Assembly: GCF_021401135.1 (NCBI RefSeq)
Contig: NZ_JACBFO010000003.1
Coordinates: 248,001 to 312,000, forward strand
Source: Azonexus sp. R2A61
Lineage (GTDB): Bacteria > Pseudomonadota > Gammaproteobacteria > Burkholderiales > Rhodocyclaceae
Direction: 5' to 3'
DNA length: 64,000 nt
Shown one piece after another: positions 50,233 through 61,200 of the stretch. Both the position numbers and the translations under genes were made by a program. The notes beneath the pieces were generated by a model that was not told the DNA's origin, made no database searches, and saw only the letters and a program-made list of their open reading frames with translations. Within the stretch, counting starts at the first letter, position 1, and the number at the start of each line of letters is the position of its first letter.

Positions 50233-52446
50233 TCAGGCCTCGCCGGCGTTGTGCTGCAGATCGTCGACCACGCGCTTCTGCGCCATGATGCTGAGGTCGA
50301 TGATTTCGCGCGCCTGGGCGACGTAGTAGGCGAGTTGTTCGTCGCTGCGCGTCATCGACTTGGCCAGCGCGCTCTCGATGCGCTGCAGCGTTGCCATCGT
50401 CTTGTCGCTGGAGGCGGCAAAGGCTTCGACCGCCTGGCCGAAGACCTCGCCCAGGCTGGCCACTTCGAGTGCGCTGCCGGCCAGGCCGCTGCCGACTTCG
50501 AGCAGCTTGCCGGTCTCGCGGTCGACGCGTTCGGCGAAGCGGTTTTCGACGCGGGCGAGCAGTTCGGCCGACGAGGCGACCAGCGCGTCGATGGCGCTGC
50601 GCTGTTCGGTCGAGGCGTGGTTGATCGCGTCGAGCAGGCCGCCCAGGGTTTCCATGATCCGGCTGCGCTCTTCGAGCAGGCTGTTGTCGCGCGCCATGCT
50701 GGCCGACAGTTCATGGCGCAGCTGGGCGATGACCTCGGCCGCCGCCTTTGGCGCCTCGGCGGCGGTCTGCATCAGCCGGGTGACTTCGGCGATGGTCGTC
50801 TGCGCCTGCTGCTGCGTGCTGGCGGCGATGTCGCGCGCGGTGTCGCCGAGGTGGCGGGTGATCTGCGTCTGCTGCGCCAGCGTTGCTTCGCCGGCATGCT
50901 GCCACTGCGCTTCGAGACTGGCGGCGATGGCCAGCAGCGCGTCGCTGAAATTCTGCTGACGGGTATTTTCGCCGGCCGTCCAGTCGCGCTGCCATTGCGC
51001 CTGCGCCTCGCGCAGTTCGCCGAGCAGCGCCGCGCTGCGTTCGCTGAAACCGGCGGTCAGGCCGTCGCGGGTCTGGTCGAGTGCGGCGATCAGGTGCGTG
51101 CTGGCGGCTTCGTGGCGGGTCAGTGCCTGCGTCCATTGCTCGCCGATCCGGCCGGCGGCGCCGTCGACCCGTTCGAGCAGGCCGTCCAGCTGTTGCGTGA
51201 GTTGCGCGCCGAGCGTCGCCTGCTGGCTTTGCGCCGCATCGACCAGCGCCGCGTGACGTTGCGCCAGGTCGCCGCGCAGTTCGGCCTGCGCGCGGTCGAC
51301 GGCCGACAGCAGCGAGCTTGCATCGTCGGCGAAGCGCCGGGCGAAGCCGTCCAGCGTGGCGTGCAAGGCGCGGTTGTGCTCGTCGCCGGTCCGGGCGTGG
51401 CGTTCGAGCGTCGTCCGCCAGCCGTCGGCGAGTTGCCCGGCGACCTCGCCGAGCTGGCCGGAAATGGCCGTCAGACGGCCGTCGACCGTAAGCGCCAGGC
51501 GATCATGCAACTGCTGCGTCTGTTCGGCGATGCCGCCCATGGTCGCCGCCACCACCGGCTGGATGCCCTCGGCGGCGAGACGGGCGCTGTCGCTGAGGCT
51601 GGCCTTCAGCGACTGGTCGACCGATTGCGCCAGCGCTGCGTACTGTTCGCGCGCTTCGCGATGGAAGGCCTGTTGGCCGGCCTGCAGTTGTTCGTTGAGC
51701 GTGCGGTGCTGCTCGCCGATCTGGGTCATCATCGTCTGCAGCGCGCCGACCAGTTCGGGCAGCGCCCGGGCTTGGGCCTGCAAGGCCTTGAAGGTTTCCT
51801 GGCGCTGGTGGGCGAGCGAGAAGCCGCGCAGTGCGCCGGCGATGTGTCGGTCGAGCAACTGGCTGGCCCGCTGGCGCTCGCGCCGGCACAGCGCCGAGAT
51901 CAGGCCGAGCATGGCCGAGGTGGCGACGCCGGCCACCGAGGTGCCGAAGGCGACGCCGAGGCCCTTGACCGGTGCTGCCAGCGCGGCGCGGATGGTGTGC
52001 AGGTCGGTGGTGCTTTCCAGCGCCAGCACGGCGCCGTTCAGCGTGACGACCATGCCGAGGAAGGTGCCGAGCATGCCGAGCAGGACCAGCAGGCCGACCA
52101 GGTAAGGCGTCATCGTCGGGCCGGGCAGCGCGACGCGTTCGCCTTCGAGGCGCAGGCGCACGGCGTTCTGCAGTGCGCCGGGCAGTTGCTGCAGCCAGTC
52201 GCCGAGCTGGCCGAGATCGTCGGGAATCGTTTGCAGTGCCCGATCGAGACGGGCGGTATCGCGCTGGAAGCGGCGCAATTCGTTGGCGCCGGCCAGGTAG
52301 ACCGCAGCAATCGTGAAACTGACCGTCAGCGCCAGCAGGCTGATCCCGACATAGCCGACGGCGACCCAGGCGACGGCGATCAGCCCGAGCGCGAAGGCGC
52401 CCAGCGCGGCAAAGTGGTGCGGAGTGAGTGTCTTGCGATGATTCAT
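50233..52446 (-). CDS. DUF802 MotA/ZorA-like membrane protein with long coiled-coil tail
   Basis: 737 residues. Four transmembrane helices at about 12-31, 33-54, 114-140 and 161-187, the latter two (LVLLGMLGTFLGMVVTLNGAV and GLGVAFGTSVAGVATSAMLGL) matching the MotA/TolQ/ExbB core. Residues about 190-737 form a cytoplasmic tail rich in Ala, Gln, Glu and Leu heptads, as in ZorA, whose tail is a long intracellular rod. It begins at the ATG overlapping the DUF3348 stop. Together with the OmpA/MotB gene it makes a probable proton-driven motor. Its output is unknown; no flagellar or Zorya effector gene is nearby. Confidence 0.87.
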   Translation of the reverse strand: MNHRKTLTPHHFAALGAFALGLIAVAWVAVGYVGISLLALTVSFTIAAVYLAGANELRRFQRDTARLDRALQTIPDDLGQLGDWLQQLPGALQNAVRLRLEGERVALPGPTMTPYLVGLLVLLGMLGTFLGMVVTLNGAVLALESTTDLHTIRAALAAPVKGLGVAFGTSVAGVATSAMLGLISALCRRERQRASQLLDRHIAGALRGFSLAHQRQETFKALQAQARALPELVGALQTMMTQIGEQHRTLNEQLQAGQQAFHREAREQYAALAQSVDQSLKASLSDSARLAAEGIQPVVAATMGGIAEQTQQLHDRLALTVDGRLTAISGQLGEVAGQLADGWRTTLERHARTGDEHNRALHATLDGFARRFADDASSLLSAVDRAQAELRGDLAQRHAALVDAAQSQQATLGAQLTQQLDGLLERVDGAAGRIGEQWTQALTRHEAASTHLIAALDQTRDGLTAGFSERSAALLGELREAQAQWQRDWTAGENTRQQNFSDALLAIAASLEAQWQHAGEATLAQQTQITRHLGDTARDIAASTQQQAQTTIAEVTRLMQTAAEAPKAAAEVIAQLRHELSASMARDNSLLEERSRIMETLGGLLDAINHASTEQRSAIDALVASSAELLARVENRFAERVDRETGKLLEVGSGLAGSALEVASLGEVFGQAVEAFAASSDKTMATLQRIESALAKSMTRSDEQLAYYVAQAREIIDLSIMAQKRVVDDLQHNAGEA

Positions 52447-53228
52447 GGCGGGGTTTCCCGTGTGGATGCGTTGCCGTCGGCCGGGGCTGCGCCGGCGGCG
52501 ATCAGCCCGGCGACCGGTTTCAGGCGCAGTTCGAGTTCGGCGAGCAGCACGGCCTGGGCGTCGCGGCAGAAGGTTTCCAGCCAGCTGCTGGGCTGCGTCC
52601 ACGTGGCCGGGTCGTCTTCGCCGCCGGCCAGCGCGGCACTGTGTTCGCGGAACAGCTCGGCAAAGCGGCGGGCGAGCAGCATCGGCACGGTGGCCAGCAG
52701 GTTGCGCTCGCGCGTGTTGAGGATGGCGTCGAACGCCGTGTCCAGTTCAGCCAGCCGGCGGCCGGCCGGCGAAGCCTGGGCCAGCGCCTTGCGGGCGTTG
52801 CCGCGCAGCGCGGCGATGGCGGTGCTCATGTCGCGCTGATGAGCGAGGTAGTAGCGATGGTAGGGCGTGAAATCGGCTGCGCTCTCCGCCGTCGCCTGCG
52901 GCAACGGTGTCGGAAAGCGCAGCCGGGGGGCATCCCGTTCGCCGTCCGCGGGGAAGACGCCGTCGTTGCGGATCGCCTCGGCCAGGCTGCGCCGCACCCG
53001 TTCGAGCTGCTGCGGCAGCGTATTCGCGGCGCCCGTCAACGGGGCGAGCGCCGGCTTCTCCGCGCTCGCGAGGGCGGCGGAGAGACTCAGGGCGTCCGGA
53101 AAATCCAGCCACTGGCCCAGTTTTTCCCCGAAGTCGTACTGCGGGGCGCCGGTATCCGGCAGGCTTTCGGAAAGGATGCGGACGAGTCCCGAGCGATTGA
53201 AGGTGGCGCGCTGCAAGGCCTGCGTCAT
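52443..53228 (-). CDS. DUF3348 family protein, first gene of the motor-like operon
   Basis: 261 residues: MTQALQRATFNRSGLVRILS, GEKLGQWLDFPDALSLSAAL, FTPYHRYYLAHQRDMSTAIAALRGNARKALAQASPAGRRLAELD and LLARRFAELFREHSAAL. This is the DUF3348 pattern; function is unknown. It is helical, cytoplasmic, and has a conserved Tyr/His stretch. Its stop overlaps the DUF802 start by four bases (ATGA), so the stoichiometry is probably coupled. It is the first gene after sbcC on the minus strand, 102 bases away. Confidence 0.82.
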   Translation of the reverse strand: MTQALQRATFNRSGLVRILSESLPDTGAPQYDFGEKLGQWLDFPDALSLSAALASAEKPALAPLTGAANTLPQQLERVRRSLAEAIRNDGVFPADGERDAPRLRFPTPLPQATAESAADFTPYHRYYLAHQRDMSTAIAALRGNARKALAQASPAGRRLAELDTAFDAILNTRERNLLATVPMLLARRFAELFREHSAALAGGEDDPATWTQPSSWLETFCRDAQAVLLAELELRLKPVAGLIAAGAAPADGNASTRETPP

Positions 53229-53330
53229 GCCGATTTCATCGGGGATGCTCGAAAGGGGGCCGCAAGGCTACTACAAACCGGCGATGCTCGTCATCTGGGC
53301 TTTCCGTTTTCCAGGCTATTTCGGTCATAC

Positions 53331-56300
53331 CTAGATCCGCAGCCGCGAATAGCCGACCCCGCCGCCCTTCTCGACGCGGATCTGCGCCGGAATCCTTTCC
53401 TTCATGCCTTCGACGTGGCTGATGACACCGATCATCTTGCCGCTGGCGTTGAGCGTGTCGAGGGCGTTGAGGGCGATTTCCAGGGTGTCGGCATCCAGTG
53501 TGCCGAAGCCTTCGTCGAGGAACAGCGAGTCGATGCTGGTCTTGTGGCTGACCAGGTCGGAGAGGGCGAGCGCCAGTGCCAGGCTGACCAGGAAGCTTTC
53601 GCCACCGGACAGCGTGCGAGTGTCGCGGGCGACTTCGCCTTGCCAGCTGTCGACGATGTCGAGTTCGAGCTCGCCGGTGCTCTTGCGGCGCAGCAGGTAG
53701 CGGCCGTGCAGGCGGGCCAGGTGACCGTTGGCGAGGTGCAGCAGGTGGTCGAGGCTGAGGCCCTGGGCGAACTTGCGGAACTTGTCGCCTTTGGCCGAGC
53801 CGATCAGGCCGTCGAGGCGCTGCCAGAGGTCGGCGTCGGCGGTTTGCGCGGCGATTTCCTTGAACAGCGCCTGCTGGCCTTGTCGGGCTTGTTCGTCGCG
53901 GGTGAGCAGGGCGCGCCGGGCGCCGAGTTGTTCGCTGAGTTCGCGGCGCTGGATTTCCAGTTGGGCGAGGGCCGTGTCGAGGTCGGATAGCGGCGGTACG
54001 GGCGTTTCGCCTGTGGCGGTGGGTTCGGACGCCGTCAGGGTATCGCATGCGTCTTCGCTGGTTGAGCTGGTTACGGGCGAGGGCGGTGCCGCCTGCAGGT
54101 GGGCGAGCTTTTCGCGGGCGGCCTGGAGTAGCGCGTCGGCCTGCTGTTTGGCGGCTTGCCGGGTTTCCCGGGCTTGTTGCAGGCGCTGGCGTTCTTCCGC
54201 CGGCAGCAGGGCGGCGGTGTAGGCGTCGAGGTCGCTGAACGGACTGGCGGCGAGCGCCGTTTGCCAGGCGCTGACGGCGTCGGCGAGGATTTGCTGTTGC
54301 CGGGCGAGGTTGGCGTCGAGTTGTGTTTGCCGGCCCAGCAAGGCGGCGAGTTGCTGGCCGAGTTCGGCGAGGCGCTCGGCGCAGTGGGCGAGGGCGGCGG
54401 CGGGGTCGTCGGAACTTTCGGAAAACGGTGGCTCAAGCGGTTCGTCCTGAGATGCTTGGCCGATTCTTGCGGTCGACACCGTTTCAGGACCAATTTCGCC
54501 CAGCTCGGCCCGCCGTTGCGCGGCCCGTTCGGCCCAGTGCGCAGCCTGCGTTTGTGCGGCGTCGGCGCGCTCTTGTTGCTGGACGAGTTGGGTGGCGAGT
54601 TCCTGGCGACGGCGCTGGGTCTGTTGCCAGTGCTGCCATTCGGTGTCGCGCTCGGCCAGCCATGCGGCCGGGTCGGCGGGGATGTCGGTGAGCGTTGCCT
54701 TGAGCCGGGCGTCGAGTTCGGCCTGCTCGGCGGCGATGGCCTGGCCGGCTTTGGCGATTTCCGCCTGGCGCAGCGCGGCGGTTTGCCCGGCCTGGATCAG
54801 CAGTTGCAGCTGGTTGCCGGCGGCGAGCAGCGCCTGGGCGGCGTCGGCGGCGGTTTTGGCGGCGGCGTTGACCGCCTGTTCGCCGCGTTCGGCGGCTTTC
54901 ATGCGCTCGTCGAGCGCAAGCAGGCGTTGTTCAGCTGCGTTGCGGGCGGCGGCGATGGTTTTTTCGTCCTGCCAGGCGTCGACCGCAAGACTGCCGGCCG
55001 GCAGCGCGGCGAGCTGGGTCTGCCAGTCGTCGGCGAGGCGGGCGAGGTCGCGGGCGGTTTTCGCCTGCTGTTCGTGCAGCGCGGCGTGCGCCGTTTTGGC
55101 CTTGGTCTGTTCGTCGCGCAGTTGCTGGCCTATTTCGACCAGCTCGGCGAGCGACTTTTGCGCCGCTTGCAGCGCGGCCTCGGTGGCCGAGACGTCGAGC
55201 GCGGCGTAATCGGCGATTGCCGGGTGCTCGTGCGCGCCGCACAGCGGGCAGGGCTGGCCCGGCTGCAACTGGTGGCGGTGGTCGGCGAGGCTGCGGATCA
55301 GGCGTTCCTGTTCGAGCAGCTTCTGCTTGTCGGCGACCTGGGCGTTCAGCACCTTGTGCTGCTCGCGCAGCGCGACCAGCGTGCTTTCCCGGGCGGCGAT
55401 CTGCGGTTCGCCCTGCTGCAGTTGCAGCGCCTGCGCGGCGTGCAGGGCGGCGAGTTCGCGGCGCTGGCGGGCGAGGGCGTCGAGCTGCTGCCAGCGGTTG
55501 CCGGCGGCCTGCTCGCGTTGCCAGTGGGCGCGCAGCTCGGCCAATGTCTGGCTGCTGTCGTTCGGCCCTTTTAGGCGCTGATTCTGTTCCGCCCGACGGG
55601 TTTCGAGCGCGGCGTCGGCGGCGGTTTTTGCCTTCTGCGCCGCGTCGACCGTACGTTGCTGTTCGGCGCGCTGCTTTTCGTTGGCTGCTTGCTCCGCGGT
55701 GAGTTTCTGCTGCGCCTGCTGCTGGGCGGCGAGTTCGCGGGCGAGCCGGCTACGCTGCTCGAACTGCTGGCGCCAGGCGCCGAGGCGTTCGCCAAGCTGG
55801 GCGCGCGGCGCGTGGGCGGCGCAGAAGTCGTCGATCTCCCTGGCGTCGCGCCGGCTTTGTTGCAGGGCCTGTTGTGCCTGGGCGGCGATGGCGGCGGCGT
55901 GGCTTGCGGCGGCGTCGTGGCCGGCGAGTTGGGCGGCCTGCAGGCGGGCGCGTTCGCCGTGCAGCGTTTGTAGCTCAGCGGCGGTCTGGCGGGCGGCGGC
56001 GTCGGCCTGCTGCCATTGCTGGTGCAGCGGGCGCAGCGCTTCCGCCGGTTCGCTGTCGGCCAGGCGCTTGAGTTCGGGCGCGGCGGCGACCAGTGCGGCG
56101 TCGGCGGCTTGTTGGCGGGTGAGCGCGGCGGCGACGTCCTGTTCGGCCTGGGCGAGATCAAGACGCCATTGGCGCTGCGTCTGCGTTTGCGCGTGCTGGC
56201 GCTGGATGTCGACGAGTTGTGTTTCCAGCCCGGTGCTTTCCAGTTGCATCGCCGCGCGCTGTTCGTCGCTCATCAGTTCCATGCCGTCGGCGCGGGCCTT

Positions 56301-56906
56301 GAGCTGGGCCAGTTGGTCCCTGGCCTCGCGCGCCTGTTCGAAGACCTTACGCGAGATTTCGCCGTAGATTTCGCTGCCGGTCAGTTCTTCGAGCAGTTCG
56401 GCGCGTTCGTTGGCGTTGGCGTTCAGAAAGGCCGCGAAGCCGCCCTGGGCGAGCAGCATCGACTTGGTGAAGCGCGGGAAGTCGAGGCCGGTGATCTCGG
56501 CAATGCGCTTCAGCTTGTCGTTGGTCTGGGTGCTGAGGATGGTGCCGTTGCCGGCCGCCAGCTCGACTTTCGGCGCCTGCAGCGCGCCATCGGCCTTGTC
56601 GCGGGCGCGCCGCTGACTCCAGAAGGCGCGGTAGACGGCGCCCTTGACCTCGAATTCGACCTCGGCCAGGCAGTCGGCGGTGTGCCGCGTCATGATGTCG
56701 TTGTCGGTTGCCGAGATTTTGTCGAGGCGCGGCGTCTGGTGGTAAAGCGCGAGGCAGATGGCGTCGAGCAGCGTCGACTTGCCGGCGCCGGTCGGCCCGG
56801 TGATCGCAAACAGCGCGTTGTCTGCGAACGGCGGCCGGGTGAAGTCGATAGTCCATTCGCCTTTCAGCGAATTGAGGTTCTTCAGGCGCAGGGTCAGTAT
56901 TTTCAT
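53331..56906 (-). CDS. sbcC: SbcC, Rad50-like ATPase subunit of SbcCD nuclease
   Basis: 1191 residues. Walker [16 protein letters not shown] (37-51), two very long coiled coils, zinc-hook [10 protein letters not shown] near residue 552, ABC signature [20 protein letters not shown] and Walker [13 protein letters not shown]. SbcCD opens hairpins and processes DNA ends and palindromes. The length is above E. coli SbcC (1048). Two Ser/Thr/Pro-rich stretches in the second coiled-coil half (for example [20 protein letters not shown]) interrupt the heptads. The ATG overlaps the sbcD stop by four bases. Confidence 0.95.
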   Translation of the reverse strand: MKILTLRLKNLNSLKGEWTIDFTRPPFADNALFAITGPTGAGKSTLLDAICLALYHQTPRLDKISATDNDIMTRHTADCLAEVEFEVKGAVYRAFWSQRRARDKADGALQAPKVELAAGNGTILSTQTNDKLKRIAEITGLDFPRFTKSMLLAQGGFAAFLNANANERAELLEELTGSEIYGEISRKVFEQAREARDQLAQLKARADGMELMSDEQRAAMQLESTGLETQLVDIQRQHAQTQTQRQWRLDLAQAEQDVAAALTRQQAADAALVAAAPELKRLADSEPAEALRPLHQQWQQADAAARQTAAELQTLHGERARLQAAQLAGHDAAASHAAAIAAQAQQALQQSRRDAREIDDFCAAHAPRAQLGERLGAWRQQFEQRSRLARELAAQQQAQQKLTAEQAANEKQRAEQQRTVDAAQKAKTAADAALETRRAEQNQRLKGPNDSSQTLAELRAHWQREQAAGNRWQQLDALARQRRELAALHAAQALQLQQGEPQIAARESTLVALREQHKVLNAQVADKQKLLEQERLIRSLADHRHQLQPGQPCPLCGAHEHPAIADYAALDVSATEAALQAAQKSLAELVEIGQQLRDEQTKAKTAHAALHEQQAKTARDLARLADDWQTQLAALPAGSLAVDAWQDEKTIAAARNAAEQRLLALDERMKAAERGEQAVNAAAKTAADAAQALLAAGNQLQLLIQAGQTAALRQAEIAKAGQAIAAEQAELDARLKATLTDIPADPAAWLAERDTEWQHWQQTQRRRQELATQLVQQQERADAAQTQAAHWAERAAQRRAELGEIGPETVSTARIGQASQDEPLEPPFSESSDDPAAALAHCAERLAELGQQLAALLGRQTQLDANLARQQQILADAVSAWQTALAASPFSDLDAYTAALLPAEERQRLQQARETRQAAKQQADALLQAAREKLAHLQAAPPSPVTSSTSEDACDTLTASEPTATGETPVPPLSDLDTALAQLEIQRRELSEQLGARRALLTRDEQARQGQQALFKEIAAQTADADLWQRLDGLIGSAKGDKFRKFAQGLSLDHLLHLANGHLARLHGRYLLRRKSTGELELDIVDSWQGEVARDTRTLSGGESFLVSLALALALSDLVSHKTSIDSLFLDEGFGTLDADTLEIALNALDTLNASGKMIGVISHVEGMKERIPAQIRVEKGGGVGYSRLRI
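53998..54014. repeat. Small hairpin repeat inside sbcC
   Basis: ACGGGCG-TTT-CGCCTGT forms a 7-bp stem (one G.T) with a three-base loop inside the Ser/Thr-rich insertion of sbcC. It encodes GETPV in frame. It looks like a small dispersed repeat captured within the gene. Confidence 0.4.
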
Positions 56907-58135
56907 GCGCCTTCTCCTTCCGTATCCCCGTGCAGGCTGGCGACGACGCTGCGATAGCGTTCGAGCAGCGCCTGCTGCAATTCGGCGTCGAGCTCCTCCT
57001 GCTGCAGGCGGCGGGCGAAGACTTCGTGCGGGTCGAGTTCGTCCAGCGTCTCGCTGGCGGCGGCTTCCAGGCGGGCGGCGGCGTTGCCGCGCTGGCGGCG
57101 GATGCGCAGGACTTCGACCGGCCAGCCTTCGGTCATCTGCTCGATGCGCGCCGGCAGGTCGGCGAGGTAGTCGTCCTCGGCGACGGTGACTTCCAGCCAG
57201 GTCGGGCGCGCCGGCGTGCCCTGGGCGGCGGCGGCGCCGATCTGCGCCGGCAGGTCGGCGAGTGTGCCGGCAATCGCCACCAGCCCCTGGAAGCGCGGCA
57301 CCGGCAGCGGTGTTACCGCCTGCAGACCGTCGGCGTCGAGGTCGACGAGCAGCATTTCCTTCTGCTGCTTCGCTTCGTCGAAGCCGAGCGCCAGCGGCGA
57401 GCCGCAGTAGCGGATGTGCTCCAGCCCGCCGACCTTCTGCGGCCGGTGGATGTGGCCGAGCGCGATGTAGTCGGCCGGCGGGAAGGCGGCGGTGGGGAAG
57501 GCTTCGAGCGCGCCGACGTAGATTTCGCGCACCGATTCGCTGGCGCTGGCGCCGACCGTGGTCAGGTGGCCGGTGGCAACGACCGGCAGGGTGACGCCGA
57601 GCTCAGCCATTTTGGCCCGGGCGGCGGCGTCGACCGTGACATAGTGCTGCTGGATCGCCTGCTGCAACGACAACTGCTTGTCCTCGGCGCTCTGCCCGGC
57701 CTGGCTGTGCAGCACGTCGCGCGGGCGGACGAAGGGCACGGCGGCGACGATGCAGCCGGGCATGCCGTCGCGCTGCGCCAGGACGACTACCTGCGTCGCC
57801 GGATCGGCGTGCGTCGCGGCGATTACCGTTGTCCCCAGGCGCGCCAGCAGTTCGCGGCTCTCGCCCAGCGTCGCCGGCGAATCGTGGTTGCCGCCGAGCA
57901 GCAGCAGGGCGACGCCCGCCTCGTGCAGGCGGACGACCAGCTGGCTGTACAGCTCCCGGGCGTAGGAGGGCGGCGTGCCGGTGTCGAAGATGTCGCCGGC
58001 GATCAGCACCGCGTCGACGCCGTGTTCCGCCACCTGTTCGAGCAGCCAGACGATCAGCGCCTGGTGCTCGGCCTGCCGGCTCTTGCCCATGAAATGTTGG
58101 CCGAGGTGCCAGTCGGAGGTGTGGAGGAGGCGCAT
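56903..58135 (-). CDS. sbcD: SbcD, Mre11-like nuclease subunit of SbcCD
   Basis: 410 residues from the ATG of [20 protein letters not shown]. Metallophosphoesterase motifs: [30 protein letters not shown], and [11 protein letters not shown]. It is the Mn-dependent endo/exonuclease partner of SbcC. A longer upstream frame was rejected because the family begins with [12 protein letters not shown]. The coding strand diverges from purL. Confidence 0.95.
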   Translation of the reverse strand: MRLLHTSDWHLGQHFMGKSRQAEHQALIVWLLEQVAEHGVDAVLIAGDIFDTGTPPSYARELYSQLVVRLHEAGVALLLLGGNHDSPATLGESRELLARLGTTVIAATHADPATQVVVLAQRDGMPGCIVAAVPFVRPRDVLHSQAGQSAEDKQLSLQQAIQQHYVTVDAAARAKMAELGVTLPVVATGHLTTVGASASESVREIYVGALEAFPTAAFPPADYIALGHIHRPQKVGGLEHIRYCGSPLALGFDEAKQQKEMLLVDLDADGLQAVTPLPVPRFQGLVAIAGTLADLPAQIGAAAAQGTPARPTWLEVTVAEDDYLADLPARIEQMTEGWPVEVLRIRRQRGNAAARLEAAASETLDELDPHEVFARRLQQEELDAELQQALLERYRSVVASLHGDTEGEGA

Positions 58136-58259
58136 GCGGGCGTGTCGGGATGAAACCGCCGATTTTACCGGCATCGCCGGTTCGCCCGGCTGCAAAACCG
58201 ATGTGCCCGGCGGTCGTTTCAGGTCCTTCCGCCAGCGGGGGCGGTGCTGCCGCCTCGGG

Positions 58260-58265
58260 TATAAT
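58260..58265 (+). promoter_or_regulatory. -10 element of the purL promoter
   Basis: TATAAT, a perfect sigma70 -10 hexamer, lies 34 bases upstream of the purL ATG. No good -35 hexamer is visible 16-18 bases upstream. Confidence 0.55.
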
Positions 58266-58299
58266 GCCGGCCTCTCCGCCTAACCCGACCGCACATTCC

Positions 58300-61200
58300 A
58301 TGGCCGACATTCTTTGCCTCAAGGGCGACGCCGCCTTTTCCGCCTTCCGCCTGCAACGCCTGCTCGCCCGCCTGAGCGCGGCGGTGGCGGACATCGAATC
58401 GGTGACTGCCGACTACTGGCACGTCGTTGCGCAGAAACGCGCGCTGGCCGCCGACGAGCGCGCCAAGCTGGCGAAGCTGCTGGAAGAAGTGCCGGCCGGC
58501 GAGGACAAGGGCGAACTGTTCCTGGTGGCGCCGCGCATCGGCACCATTTCGCCGTGGTCGTCCAAGGCCACCGACATCGCCTTCAATTGCGACCTGGAAC
58601 CGGCCATCGAGCGCATCGAGCGCGTCGTCGCCTTCCGCGTGGTTTTGCAGAAAAACCGGGCGTTGACCGCGGAAGAGAAGAAAACCGTCGCCGGCCTGCT
58701 GCACGACCGCATGACCGAATCGGTGCTCGCCGGTTTTGCCGAAGCCGGCGAACTGTTCCGCCACTTCGCGCCGAAGCCGCTGTCGACTGTCGACGTGCTG
58801 GCCGGCGGCAAGGCCGCGCTGGTCGAAGCCAATGGCACGTTGGGTCTGGCGCTGTCCGACGACGAAGTCGATTACCTGCTCGATATCTTCAGCAAGGCCG
58901 GCCGCAACCCGACCGACGTCGAACTGATGATGTTCGCCCAGGCAAACTCGGAGCACTGCCGCCACAAGATTTTCAATGCCTCCTGGGTGATCGACGGCGA
59001 GAAGAAGGACAAGACGCTGTTCGGTATGATCCGCGAAACCCACGCTGCCAACCCGCAAGGCACGATCATGGCCTACGCCGACAACGCTTCGATCATCGAA
59101 GGCGCGACCATCCAGCGTTTCTACCCGGATGCCGACCGCGGCTACAGCTACAAGGAAGAGCTGACGCACATCCTGACCAAGGTCGAGACGCACAACCACC
59201 CGACCGCGATTTCGCCGTTCCCCGGCGCTTCCACCGGCTCGGGCGGCGAAATCCGCGACGAAGGCGCCACCGGCAAAGGTTCCAAGCCGAAGGCCGGCCT
59301 GTGCGGTTTCTCGGTCTCCAACCTGAACCTGCCGGATGCGCCGCAACCTTGGGAAAAGGCCTACGGTCGCCCGTCGCGCATCGCTTCGGCGCTCGACATC
59401 ATGATCGAAGGCCCGATTGGCGCCGCCGCCTTCAACAACGAATTCGGCCGCCCGAACCTGACCGGTTACTTCCGTACCTACGAGCAGGACGTCGCTGGTA
59501 CCGTGCGCGGCTACCACAAGCCGATCATGATCGCCGGCGGCCTCGGTTCGATCCAGGCCGAACAATCGTTCAAGGAAGAGACCTTCCCGGTCGGCACGCT
59601 GTTCGTGCAGCTCGGTGGCCCGGGCATGCTGATCGGCCTCGGTGGCGGTGCTGCCTCGTCGATGACCGCTGGCGTCAATGCCGAAGACCTCGATTTCGCT
59701 TCCGTCCAGCGCGGCAACCCGGAAATCCAGCGCCGCGCCCAAGAGGTGATCGACCGCTGCTGGCAGATGGGCAAGGACAATCCGATCCTCTCCGTGCATG
59801 ACGTCGGCGCCGGCGGCGTTTCCAACGCCTTGCCGGAACTCGCCCATTCGGGCGGCGTCGGCGCCAAGTTCGACCTGCGCAAGGTGCCGACTCTGGAGCC
59901 GGGCATGTCGCCGGCCGAAATCTGGTCCAACGAATCGCAGGAACGCTACGTGCTGGCCATTCCGCCAAACCGCATCGGCGAATTCCAGGCCATGTGCGAG
60001 CGCGAGCGCTGCCCGTTCGCCGTGGTCGGCGAAGCGACCGGCGACGGCCACCTGACCGTCACCGACGCCCACTTTGGCGTCAATCCGGTCGACATGGAAA
60101 TGGAAGCGCTGCTCGGCAAGCCGCCGCGCATGACCCGCGATGTCACGTCGCTGCCGTCGACCTTCGTGCCGTTTGACGCGGTTTCCATCGAACTCAAGGA
60201 CGCCGCCTATCGCCTGATGCGTCTGCCGACCATCGCCGACAAGACCTTCCTGATCTCGATTGGCGACCGCTCGGTCGGCGGCATGACCGCCCGCGACCAG
60301 ATGGTCGGCCCGTGGCAGGTGCCTGTGGCCGACGTCGCCGTGACGACGATGGGCTACCAAGGCTATCTGGGCGAGGCTTTCGCCATGGGCGAGCGCACGC
60401 CGCTCGCCGTGCTCGACGCGCCGGCTTCCGGCCGCATGGCCATTGGCGAAGCGCTGACCAACCTGGCCGCGGCCGATGTCGGCAGCCTGGACAAGGTCAA
60501 GCTCTCGGCCAACTGGATGGCGCCGTGCGGCGTGCCGGGCGAGGATGCCCGCCTGTACGCCACGGTCGAAGGTATCTCTGAGCTGTGCAAGCAGATCGGC
60601 GTGTCGATCCCGGTCGGCAAGGATTCGCTGTCGATGCGTACCGCTTGGGACGAGAACGGCGAGAAGAAGCAGGTGGTGTCGCCGCTCTCCTTGATCGTCA
60701 CCTCGTTTGCTGCGGTCGACGACGTGCGCAAGACGAAAACCCCGCTGCTCGCCACCGAGCAGGGCGAAACCGAACTGCTGCTGCTCGATCTCGGCAAGAA
60801 CCGCCTCGGCGGCTCCTGTCTGGCGCAGGTCTATGACGCCACCGGCGACGATGCGCCGGACGTCGATGAACCGGCCAAGCTCAAGGGCCTGTTCGACGCC
60901 GTGCAGAAGCTGAATCGCGACGGTCTGCTGCTCGCCTATCACGACCGTTCCGACGGTGGCCTGTTCGTCGCCGCCTGCGAAATGGCCTTCGCCAGCCGCC
61001 GTGGCGTCTCGCTCGACCTCGATGGCGTCTGCTTCGACGCCGCCGCGCTCGACGTCGATGGCGCCGAGAAGCGCCCGGACCTGATGGCCGGCCGCGATTT
61101 CGAAAACATCGTCCGCGCCTTGTTCAACGAGGAACTCGGCGCACTGATCCAGATTCGCCGCGCCGACCGCGAGAAGGTCACGCCCATCCTGCGCGCCTGT

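Noticed and set aside
48883..53228. Calling this operon a Zorya defence system
   Set aside because: The MotA/MotB-like pair matches in layout, but no ZorC, ZorD helicase or ZorE nuclease is present and the accessory families are different.
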